DNA from: Undibacterium sp.
GTDB lineage: Bacteria; Pseudomonadota; Gammaproteobacteria; Burkholderiales; Burkholderiaceae_D
NCBI GenBank assembly: GCA_030645915.1
Contig: JAUSNO010000017.1
Span: 1 to 64,000, forward strand
Reading direction: 5' to 3'
Length of the DNA stretch: 64,000 nucleotides
The notes beneath the pieces were generated by a model. The model was not told the origin of the DNA, searched no databases, and saw only the letters and a program-made list of their open reading frames with translations. Positions 26,396-34,117 of this stretch are shown piece after piece. Position 1 is the stretch's first letter; every line of letters begins with the position of its first letter. A program made the translations under genes and the position numbers.

Positions 26396-28887
26396 ACCGC
26401 TCCCATCTTTTTGAGGTGTCCGTCCACACGGGCGGCGAGTATGGCTACCTCATCGGTAAGTTGGGGCAGTGGTGTGGCGTAGCGCTCGGCCAGTTCGCGA
26501 ATGCGGCCGGTGAGGGTTTGCGAGACGCGACCCAGCTCGCCCTGTACGGCGACGGCCAGGTGAGTCATCCACTTGTCGTCTACCACCAGGGTTTTGATTT
26601 GCGCCTCGGTCAGTTTGGGGTATTTGGCATCGATTTTTTTGTCCAACTCGTCTTGCGCGGCTTTGCGCTTGGCCTTGACATTAGTTTGCTGTTCGAGCAA
26701 CTTCGCGTAAGCTTTCAGCGCTACGCACTCTTCTGCATAATCCGGGTTTGATTCGACTTTTTTGAGCGATGCTTTCACACTCTTTGCAGTGACCTTCGGA
26801 GATTCGCCCTCCTTGGCCTCATTGGCTTCGGCAAGCAGCCCATCTTCGCCGCTATGCTCCTCACGCATTTCGTCGAGTTGTTGTTCCAGCGTGGCGAGCT
26901 GATTATCCAGCGTGGCTAAAACATCGCGCTCTGCAACAAAGTATTTGGCGACCAAGATGCTGGCGGGAAGCAGGTCTGACTTGAAACGGCGTTTGCCTTT
27001 GAGGTAGTCATGCGACTCGGGCCAGACCAGTTTATTGCTTTTATCCTTGACCTGCACGATCTCGCGCGGCTGTACGCCCTTGGCCCAGCCGTCGGCTGCA
27101 ATCAGGTAGGCGTCGTCTTGCAGAGTGGTGGCCCAATAGTCCATCAGGTGTTGGTAGATGTCGTAGGCGTCGAGCAACTTAGCGGGCTTGAAGGTGGTGA
27201 GCAGCGCCTCTGCTATGGTCTCAATTAGCGCCTTGGGGTGGCCGTCTTGCCCAAAGGCGGTGAGCTGCCGCGTAGCGACTTTCCGCCATTTGGCAAAGAG
27301 TTGCGTGGCAGTTTGGTTGAAGGTGGTGAATTCGGCGTGGCCGAAGATGGCTGGCTTGACCTCGAATAGCGGCAGCGTGAGGCGGGCATAGCCAAGCCGA
27401 CCAGCGGACGCAAACAGCGCGGCGCGCACACCGGGCAGCACCCGCCAGTAGGCGGCCAGCTCATTGTCGGGGTCGTCCAGATCGCGCTCTGGAATACCAC
27501 CGCGTAGGTGACCGTCGATGTCTTGCAGATCTTCTGGGTCAGTGCTGTCGATATAGCGCGGCAGGTTGAGGTTGAAGTCGTTCTTGGGATCTGCAATTTC
27601 GCTGAATGGCACTATACGCGCGTAGTGTGGGTTGCCAATGTCTTGGCGCATGAAGGTGTCGACGATTTTGTGGATGTCTTGCTCGCGCAGGCGGTTTTTA
27701 TTACCGTCTTTGATGAAGGCTTTGGCCGCATCGATCATGAACACGCCCGCTCTGGCGGTGGCGTTTTCTTTGTCCAGCACCAAAATGCAGGCCGGGATGC
27801 CGGTGCCATAGAACAGATTGGCTGGTAGTCCGATAATGCCTTTGAGAACACCGGAGCGCACCAATTTCTCGCGGATGATGGCCTCGGCATTGCCGCGAAA
27901 CAGCACGCCGTGCGGCAAGATGCAGGCAGCTTTGCCGCTGCCACTTTTCATGCTGCGAATGATGTGCTGCAGGTAGGCGTAGTCACCCTGCTTGGTAGGT
28001 GGCACGCCCCAGGTGAAGCGTTGATACGGGTCGTCAGCTGGAGTAAGGCCAGTGCTCCAAGTCTTGTCAGAAAACGGCGGATTGGCAACCACGTAATCGT
28101 ACGTGCGCAGGCTTTCACCATCTTTGAACTTAGGCGCGGCCAACGTGTTGCCAGAGAGGATATTGGCGGTTGGGAAGTCATGCAAAATCATGTTCATGCG
28201 CGCCAGACCCGCCGTAGTTACGTCTTTCTCTTGCCCTTCCAGCGTGATGCGTTTACCCGCCTGAGCTGCCACCTTCAATAACAAAGAGCCCGAACCACAG
28301 GTAGGATCGTAGGCGGTAGTAGAGGCGATGGTGTTATCCGGAGAAATGCCAATTACGTTGGCAAGTATGCGGCTGACCTCTGAAGGCGTGTAGAACTGGC
28401 CCTTGCTCTTGCCGCTCTCGCTGGCGAAGTGCCGCATCAAGTATTCGTAAGCATCGCCCAGGATGTCGTCATGCTCGGCACGGTTTTGTGAAAAATCGAG
28501 CACTGGATTCTGAAAAATACCGATCAGGTTGGAGAGTTTCTCCACCTTGTCTTTACCTTCACCGAGCTTGTTAGGGTCGTCGAAATCGGGAAAGTCGCTG
28601 CGGGCGAGTCGAGCATTCGCATCCACCAGCGGCGCGATGACCTGTGTATTGATCTTCTCGCCGATATCGCTCTTGCCCTTGAGCGCAATCATGTCTTTGA
28701 AGCTCGCGCCCTTGGGGATGATCACCGGCGGGGCGAAGTCGTCGCTGTCTCCATACTTGTCGCTGATGTACTTGATGAACAACATGAACAGGACGTAGTC
28801 CTTGTATTGGCTGGCATCCATGCCACCGCGCAGTTCGTCGCAGGAGGCCCAGAGGGAAGAATAGAGATCTGATTTTTTGATTGCCAT
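26386..28887 (-). CDS. hsdM: Type I restriction-modification methyltransferase subunit (HsdM), long form
   Basis: An 833-residue HsdM. An N-terminal helical domain (SSLWASCDELRGGMD) comes first. SAM-binding motif I is DPTCGSG at 194-200, and catalytic motif IV is NPPF at 269-272, as for N6-adenine methylases. After the methylase core there are ~300 extra residues with a charged coiled-coil region (LEQQLDEMREEHSGEDG, KAKRKAAQDELDKKID) that the ~500-residue HsdM forms lack. It methylates adenine at the HsdS site and protects host DNA. An AGGAA site precedes the ATG. The WYL repressor gene ends 8 bases upstream, so hsdM is the second gene of the operon. Confidence 0.96.
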   Translation of the reverse strand: MAIKKSDLYSSLWASCDELRGGMDASQYKDYVLFMLFIKYISDKYGDSDDFAPPVIIPKGASFKDMIALKGKSDIGEKINTQVIAPLVDANARLARSDFPDFDDPNKLGEGKDKVEKLSNLIGIFQNPVLDFSQNRAEHDDILGDAYEYLMRHFASESGKSKGQFYTPSEVSRILANVIGISPDNTIASTTAYDPTCGSGSLLLKVAAQAGKRITLEGQEKDVTTAGLARMNMILHDFPTANILSGNTLAAPKFKDGESLRTYDYVVANPPFSDKTWSTGLTPADDPYQRFTWGVPPTKQGDYAYLQHIIRSMKSGSGKAACILPHGVLFRGNAEAIIREKLVRSGVLKGIIGLPANLFYGTGIPACILVLDKENATARAGVFMIDAAKAFIKDGNKNRLREQDIHKIVDTFMRQDIGNPHYARIVPFSEIADPKNDFNLNLPRYIDSTDPEDLQDIDGHLRGGIPERDLDDPDNELAAYWRVLPGVRAALFASAGRLGYARLTLPLFEVKPAIFGHAEFTTFNQTATQLFAKWRKVATRQLTAFGQDGHPKALIETIAEALLTTFKPAKLLDAYDIYQHLMDYWATTLQDDAYLIAADGWAKGVQPREIVQVKDKSNKLVWPESHDYLKGKRRFKSDLLPASILVAKYFVAERDVLATLDNQLATLEQQLDEMREEHSGEDGLLAEANEAKEGESPKVTAKSVKASLKKVESNPDYAEECVALKAYAKLLEQQTNVKAKRKAAQDELDKKIDAKYPKLTEAQIKTLVVDDKWMTHLAVAVQGELGRVSQTLTGRIRELAERYATPLPQLTDEVAILAARVDGHLKKMGAVWK

Positions 28888-28895
28888 TGATGTTC

Positions 28896-29837
28896 CTATT
28901 TTCTTAATGTGTTAGTTGCCGGGGCTTGATAGCCTGGCGCGAGTTTAGCGTTTTCTACCCCGTATAGCGCAAGCGGATCGCTGAGCCAAAGGCGGTATTG
29001 TTCTTCTTTAAGACTGTGATCTGGCGATGCATCGATGCACCAGCGCAACAACATGTAGCCTGCGACTGCCGCCCTGACACGCAAGCGCATAGAGCCGTTT
29101 TGCATTCCATAATCTAGCTCTATAACCTCAGGGCGATTCAGTCGCGGGTGAGGCACCAGATCGAGCACTACGATTCGGGTCCATTGGATATCGGCGTCCA
29201 TATGTTCGTGCGCCGCCGATTCTTCATCGAGAATAATCGGATTTTGAATGCGCGTGATAACAAAATCACGAAACTCTCCGGACTTGCGATCAAATGCTCG
29301 TACGTGCCAGCGCAGACCTGTATCGACAAGCGCAAACGGCACAATGACACGCTGGGATTCGCCGCTACTCATCGACTGATAACGAATTGCCACCGGGCGT
29401 TTTGCGTGGATGGCCCGACAGATAGGCGCAAGCACGTCGATCCGCGGGCAACTCAATATCGCTGGAAACTCGCATGGGATCAGTGATCTAGCCTCGCCAC
29501 CAACCCCATCACCGAAACCTAGCGAAAGCGCCGACAAGACGCGCTGCGGAGGATGATCAAAAATCGGGGCAAACGACATGCTGATACGGTAACTCTTGCT
29601 ACTGTTGTCAAAATCAATATTTTGCGGAGCCAATTCCCGGTACATAGCGATATCACGGGTTGCGCCAGCAGGAGCAACACCGAACCGAGCTGAAAGATCT
29701 GGACGACCAATCTCGCCCATGAAATACAGGCGAAACTCAAGATAAGTTAGTCGTTCGCGCTGAGCCTGGCTCAGGCTTCCGACGCGCTGCGGATGCACCA
29801 ACAATCGCTCCTCAGTCATGAAAAACGACGGAAACAT
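28896..29837 (-). CDS. WYL-domain transcriptional repressor, BrxR/CapW type
   Basis: A protein of about 313 residues. The N-terminal winged helix (AQRERLTYLEFRLYFMGEIGRPDLSARFGVAPAGATRDIAMYRELAPQNI) is the pattern of BrxR/CapW regulators. The WYL domain (KRPVAIRYQSMSSGESQRVIVPFALVDTGLRWHVRAFD) follows near 150-210, and a C-terminal WCX-like segment after it. CapW and BrxR repress defence operons until infection or DNA damage signals reach the WYL domain. It is the first gene of the restriction operon, 8 bases before hsdM, so it probably autoregulates the whole unit. The start is uncertain: ATG at 29835-29837 or at 29817-29819. Neither has a good ribosome site, and a leaderless message is possible. 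Confidence 0.88.
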   Translation of the reverse strand: MFPSFFMTEERLLVHPQRVGSLSQAQRERLTYLEFRLYFMGEIGRPDLSARFGVAPAGATRDIAMYRELAPQNIDFDNSSKSYRISMSFAPIFDHPPQRVLSALSLGFGDGVGGEARSLIPCEFPAILSCPRIDVLAPICRAIHAKRPVAIRYQSMSSGESQRVIVPFALVDTGLRWHVRAFDRKSGEFRDFVITRIQNPIILDEESAAHEHMDADIQWTRIVVLDLVPHPRLNRPEVIELDYGMQNGSMRLRVRAAVAGYMLLRWCIDASPDHSLKEEQYRLWLSDPLALYGVENAKLAPGYQAPATNTLRK

Positions 29838-30353
29838 CAAATTCAAACCACAATCTGCTCATTTTTCACTCAATACATCATCAAATTGATTAGATGGTAC
29901 ATTGGTAACTTGCTAGATGCAATTGATTTCTGGCTTGCATTCCTGAGTAACCGAACTGATCGGCGAGGTCCAGGCAAATCAACATCGCCGCCCGTCTCGT
30001 CAACGCAGTCCGAATCGATAGAAATTTCGCACATATATTATTTTCATTGTCACACCCGACCAAAGCCCGTAACCATTACAGACTTTCTGGCTTTTTCACC
30101 CAGACGCAGAAAAAGGAAAACTCAACAATGCGAGCGCATTAGTTATCAAACAAAACTTGCTACCACGCAGCCTTGATCTGACTTTATCGCTTCTGTATCG
30201 TGACATTCACTTACGAGAAAAATACAGTATCGCAAGTAGACATTATCGTAAGCTGGAAATAAATATTTCCCACTAAAATAAATTGTGAGACAAGGAATAT
30301 CAGATCGGATTATTTTTTACAGGCGCAAATTATTGCGGATATGTCGTCAGAAA
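29838..30353. other. Upstream region of the restriction operon
   Basis: No gene is convincing here. It must hold the promoter and WYL operator. A small palindrome GGAAATAAATATTTCC lies at about 30254-30269, but it is 400 bases from the operon start, so its role is unclear. A plus-strand frame at 29793-30176 has no protein-like features. Confidence 0.45.
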
Positions 30354-30651
30354 TTATTCCACTACTTTCACTTTGATTGATCCACCAGGTCGACCAACGT
30401 ACAGACGGAAATCTTTTCTTCCATTTGGAAATTCATCGTCAAGAATCAACTGACTTGTTAGAACGGTTATGGCAACTGCCGTGTCAACATAACCGGTATC
30501 AGTTTCTTTATGTGTGGTTACGTAAACATCAGGCTCCGCATCTGCTTTGAGCGTACTCGTGCGACGAATGGCGAGTGCTATGACCGCTTATTTCGCTATC
30601 AATAGAGTTATCGTTATTTTTCAATTTCTTAATCCTAACTGTGTAGTCGCA
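30354..30651 (-). pseudogene. Relic of an unidentified small gene, frameshifted
   Basis: A protein-like frame ends at TAA 30354-30356. It reads VYVTTHKETDTGYVD, ILDDEFPNGRKDFRLYVG and ends RPGGSIKVKVVE, but it opens right after a stop with no start codon. About 60 bases upstream a second frame (DYTVRIKKLKNNDNSIDSEI) seems to continue the same protein after a frameshift. I do not recognise the family. The relic sits in the scar zone between the restriction operon and the catabolic region. Confidence 0.4.
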
Positions 30652-31001
30652 TCAAAGACCAGTTCGTTCAGATCACACGAACGACCGCTATCGTCTTACT
30701 GTTGACGGTCGCGACTGTCTCTAGAAAACTGACGATGATCATTCTTAACCGTACTGTTAACAAACTAACGAGGGAGTAGTCACAAGTAAAATATTTCAAT
30801 TCTAACTCAGCGCATCTACAAGATACTTTTCGTATGTTTTACTAGCGAAAAAATTGTTGCAAACTGCGTGGAGTGTAGCGAGAAAATTTCCAATTACTCC
30901 ATTATCCCAACAGATGATTGAATCGCTGCGTTGACGGCGAAATCAACCGCACGCCTGACCGATCTATCATCATCGCCAATATCTTGCCGCGCTCCTTTTA
31001 A
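30652..31001. other. Non-coding stretch in the scar zone
   Basis: I see no gene or clear signal. A short inverted repeat (TTCGTTCAGATCACACGAACGA, with TTCGT/ACGAA arms) occurs near 30663. Confidence 0.4.
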
Positions 31002-31139
31002 CTATCCTTTATGAACATCGTTAAGCGTCACTTCTGCCGTCCAATTGACCCTCGCTGGCATAATGTTAATCGTGGCTTTGTAGCGATAGTGATTTTTATC
31101 GATATCGTGAAACTCATAACCATCATGTTGTAGCCGCAT
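31002..31139 (-). CDS. Small hypothetical protein (45 aa)
   Basis: A 45-residue frame starting at ATG 31137-31139, with an AAAGGA ribosome site 7 bases upstream, which supports translation. The protein (MRLQHDGYEFHDIDKN at the N-terminus, ending TLNDVHKG) is polar, has no membrane segment, and matches no family I know. The open frame extends 19 codons further upstream, but that extension has no ribosome site. It may be a small real gene or another relic of the surrounding scar zone. Confidence 0.4.
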   Translation of the reverse strand: MRLQHDGYEFHDIDKNHYRYKATINIMPARVNWTAEVTLNDVHKG

Positions 31140-31393
31140 ATCAAATCCTTTAAGGTGTAGTGTGGTGAATACACGACTCAGATTGTGGCTCAGCATGTGT
31201 GAGCCATCGTTTTACATAACTCAGACAAACAAACATCTTATTCGTTATCTCTGAGATTATGGGAGTGTTAGCGCAGGTTGAATAGGCAGGATTGATCTAT
31301 CCGATGACAACGATGGAACATTGATTAACTTCATTAATAATGAATAGACATTCCATCTTGACGCCAATACCTTGACTTCATTTGAGCATGCGA

Positions 31394-31557
31394 CTGCACA
31401 CGTGGGCAATCTGCAAGATGAATATATTCTTGCACGGCGCCTTCAATGCCGACATCCGCAAGGGAGGTACGCTGAGCGACCTCAAGCACTGCAAAATGGT
31501 GAACTGATGAGCTTTGACCGCGCTATCTCCAATCCACCGTTCAGTCAGGCTGCCTGA
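31394..31557 (+). pseudogene. Broken fragment of a second hsdM (N6-adenine methylase)
   Basis: The plus strand encodes WAICKMNIFLHGAFNADIRKG and TLSDLKHC, then after a frameshift NGELMSFDRAISNPPFSQA and a stop. The order and motifs (KMN-x-x-LHG, FDR-x-I-x-NPPFS) match the stretch before and at catalytic motif IV of HsdM. The fragment is only about 55 codons, frameshifted, and oriented opposite to the intact system. Its residues differ from the intact hsdM here, so it comes from another type I system that was lost from this locus. Confidence 0.7.
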
Positions 31558-31589
31558 GGTTAGCATTTAACGTAGGTTGCTTATTATTT

Positions 31590-31617
31590 ATCCCATCATG
31601 CTATTACATGATGGGAT
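31590..31617. terminator. Hairpin between hsdM relic and araC-type gene
   Basis: ATCCCATCATG (31590-31600) pairs perfectly with CATGATGGGAT (31607-31617) around a six-base loop. It lies 18 bases after the stop of the AraC-type gene on the minus strand, where it could act as a terminator, although no T tract follows. Confidence 0.5.
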
Positions 31618-31635
31618 GACGGACTTGGATTAATA

Positions 31636-32520
31636 CTATGCTAATGATCGTCGATATTCAGCAGGAGTCACATTAAGAAATCGGCGGAAGAAGCGAGTCA
31701 TGTGACTTTGATCGGAGAATCCGCTGTTGGTCGCGACGACTTTCAAAGGTAAGTCTTTTCGAGAAAGCAATCGCTTTGCATGTTCAAGCCGTTTTCGCAT
31801 GACATAGACATGCGGTGGGCATTCGAATTCAGTTTGAAATTTTCTGATCAGACTAAATACGGGAAGCTGCGTTAACTGCGCCAAGTCTGCCAAAGTAATA
31901 TTCTGCTCAATATTTTCTTCTACATAACTGACAATGAGTCGGCATTGAGTAGTCGTAAGCCTTCCATAGGCACGATCGTCACGAAGAACTATATTCGCGT
32001 AACGCCTCAAAACATGAATGCATAATTGATTTTTTAAGGCATCTGCATAAATACGCCCTCCAATTTCACCTTCAGTCAATTCATGTTCTAGCATTGCTGC
32101 TAGGTTTGTAATGACAGGATCTTTGGCCCTGAGCAAATCATACATCTCGATGTCCTTAATATCGCGCTCTACAACTTCAGCGGCAACATCGGCCAAAGTG
32201 TTCTGCGACAAATAAACGTGCGAAACATTAATTGGACTATTCCATCTCCATTGAGACTGCTCAGCACGGGTAAGGATCGACATCACACCTGGCTCAACAA
32301 TGTCCGTATTCCATAACCCACTGCCACGCCTGCTCATTTCGGCGCGGCCGCCTTTATAGACAACGATCATAAAATCGCGCATTTCTGGTATTACTACATC
32401 CAGCTCGTTGTAGCGGTACCCTTTGAGAGTAATTCCTTCCCAGCCTCTGGAGCTGCTATCCAAGGTAAGGTCACCAGGAATCCATCTAGGTATCTCTTCT
32501 GGTGAAATCAATTCCTTCAT
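31636..32520 (-). CDS. AraC/XylS-family transcriptional activator, ChnR-like position
   Basis: A 294-residue regulator. The N-terminal ~180 residues form an effector-binding region (YNELDVVIPEMRDFMIVVYKGG, GVMSILTRAEQSQW). The C-terminal ~100 residues are two AraC helix-turn-helix motifs: ITLADLAQLTQLPVFSLIRKFQ and LKVVATNSGFSDQSHMTRFFRRFLNVTPAEYRR, the second being the family signature. In Acinetobacter the AraC-type ChnR activates cyclohexanol genes. This gene lies directly downstream of the equivalent operon on the same strand, but 367 bases away, so it has its own promoter. It probably activates the 44.8-32.9 kb operon in response to the ring substrate or a metabolite. The ligand is inferred, not seen. 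Confidence 0.85.
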   Translation of the reverse strand: MKELISPEEIPRWIPGDLTLDSSSRGWEGITLKGYRYNELDVVIPEMRDFMIVVYKGGRAEMSRRGSGLWNTDIVEPGVMSILTRAEQSQWRWNSPINVSHVYLSQNTLADVAAEVVERDIKDIEMYDLLRAKDPVITNLAAMLEHELTEGEIGGRIYADALKNQLCIHVLRRYANIVLRDDRAYGRLTTTQCRLIVSYVEENIEQNITLADLAQLTQLPVFSLIRKFQTEFECPPHVYVMRKRLEHAKRLLSRKDLPLKVVATNSGFSDQSHMTRFFRRFLNVTPAEYRRSLA

Positions 32521-32887
32521 TTGGTGTTCTCCTCCAAATCACTGCTGATGGACTATGCCTATGAAGAATAGACAAGCTTATCGATTTTTATATTTTTTTT
32601 GATTTTTTTTGTTCGCTAGTTCTATAAAAGCATTAGGGGAATATTATTTTTGCAACTAAATTGACAATTAATTTTTAGCAACTAACGCGACCGCTTTGCA
32701 TATAAATATCGCTAAAAATACCTAGCATGTCAATTTATATCTTTTCAAATTTGTTAATTACTGAAACATTCCCATTCTTTGTTAATGAGGTATTTATAAG
32801 GCTCGTCCCTAATTAAGAAGAATCCAATAAATAATAAAATCAGTTTTTCATTCTTCAATTCTTTAATGGACTAAAAACCATTGGGAT
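32521..32887. other. AT-rich promoter region of the AraC-type gene
   Basis: No gene is visible. The stretch is very AT-rich (runs such as TTTTTTTTGATTTTTTTTG near 32590) and separates the thiolase stop from the regulator start. No strong terminator is visible after the thiolase gene. Confidence 0.45.
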
Positions 32888-34090
32888 TCAAATTCGTTCC
32901 AATACAACAGCAATGCCCTGTCCTACGCCTATGCACATGGTACACAGCGCATAACGCCCACCTGTCGAATGAAGTCGGTTGATGGCCGTTGTGACAAGCC
33001 TCGCGCCAGACGCACCGAGCGGGTGCCCCAAGGCAATCGCGCCGCCCCATGCGTTAACACGTTCATCGTCATCACGCAATCCCAGCTGACGCAAAACCGC
33101 TAAGCCTTGAGCAGCAAATGCCTCATTGAGTTCGATCACATCCAATTGCCCAAGTGTCAATCCAGTCAAAGCAAGCACTTTTTGCGTAGCCGGTACAGGA
33201 CCAATACCCATGATCCTGGGTGGCACTCCTGCAGTTGCCATACCAAGTATACGGGCACGGGGCGAAAGCCCATGTTTTACGGCACTTGCTTCATCGGCTA
33301 ACAGCAGGGCACAGGCGCCATCATTGACGCCACTGGCATTGCCGGCGGTTACGGTACCGGCTGGACGCACGATGGGCTTAAGTTGTGCGAGGACTTCCAT
33401 GCTGGTTGCGCGCGGATGCTCATCATGCTCCACGACAATAACAGCCCCCTTTTTTTGTGCAATCGTCACAGGCGTAATTTCCCTTGCCAAGTGACCCGCT
33501 TTTTGGGCCGCTACTGCGCGCAGCTGGCTATTAAGGGCCATCAAATCCTGTGCTTCACGCCCGATATTAAAGTCAGTGGCAACGTTTTCGGCGGTTTCTG
33601 GCATAGAGTCAACACCATATTGTTCCTTCATCAGTTTGTTGATAAACCGCCAGCCAATGGTGGTGTCATAAATCGCATTATTGCGGCTAAAGGCACTCTC
33701 AGCCTTTGGCATGACGAAAGGAGCCCGGCTCATACTTTCGACTCCACCGGCAATCATCAAGCCCGCCTCACCAGCTTTGATTGCGCGAGCAGCCGTACCT
33801 ATAGCATCCAGGCCAGAACCACATAAACGGTTGACAGTGGTTCCCGGAACGTCAAGCGGCAGGCCCGCCAGCAGACCACTCATACGGGCGACGTTGCGAT
33901 TATCCTCGCCAGCCTGGTTGGCACAGCCAAAGATCACATCGGTAATGGCGGCCCAATCAACGTTGGGATTACGCATCATCAAAGCTCGTAACGGAATAGC
34001 ACCAAGATCGTCGGCTCGCAAACTACTCAGAGCGCCGCCATAACGACCGAAAGGTGTACGGATTGCATCACAGATAAAGGCTTGATTCAT
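32888..34090 (-). CDS. Acyl-CoA thiolase, 3-oxoadipyl-CoA thiolase type
   Basis: A 400-residue thiolase, complete. NRLCGSGLDAIGTAAR carries the acyl-accepting Cys. GGVESMSRAPFVM, the NEAFAAQGLA block and GHPLGASGARL supply the catalytic His, and CTMCIGVGQGIA the second Cys. The length and the start (AFICDAIRTPFGRYGGAL) are close to PcaF/PaaJ 3-oxoadipyl-CoA thiolases. In this operon it would split 3-oxoadipyl-CoA (from adipate beta-oxidation) into acetyl-CoA and succinyl-CoA. It is the last gene of the operon, 27 bases after the fused hydratase/dehydrogenase. A general 3-ketoacyl-CoA thiolase role cannot be excluded. Confidence 0.92.
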   Translation of the reverse strand: MNQAFICDAIRTPFGRYGGALSSLRADDLGAIPLRALMMRNPNVDWAAITDVIFGCANQAGEDNRNVARMSGLLAGLPLDVPGTTVNRLCGSGLDAIGTAARAIKAGEAGLMIAGGVESMSRAPFVMPKAESAFSRNNAIYDTTIGWRFINKLMKEQYGVDSMPETAENVATDFNIGREAQDLMALNSQLRAVAAQKAGHLAREITPVTIAQKKGAVIVVEHDEHPRATSMEVLAQLKPIVRPAGTVTAGNASGVNDGACALLLADEASAVKHGLSPRARILGMATAGVPPRIMGIGPVPATQKVLALTGLTLGQLDVIELNEAFAAQGLAVLRQLGLRDDDERVNAWGGAIALGHPLGASGARLVTTAINRLHSTGGRYALCTMCIGVGQGIAVVLERI

Positions 34091-34117
34091 AGGAAATCTC
34101 TATTCGTATTTTAAGAA

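Noticed and set aside
29793-30176. 127-residue plus-strand frame upstream of the restriction operon
   Set aside because: Overlaps the start of the WYL gene on the opposite strand, has no ribosome site and no protein-like pattern.
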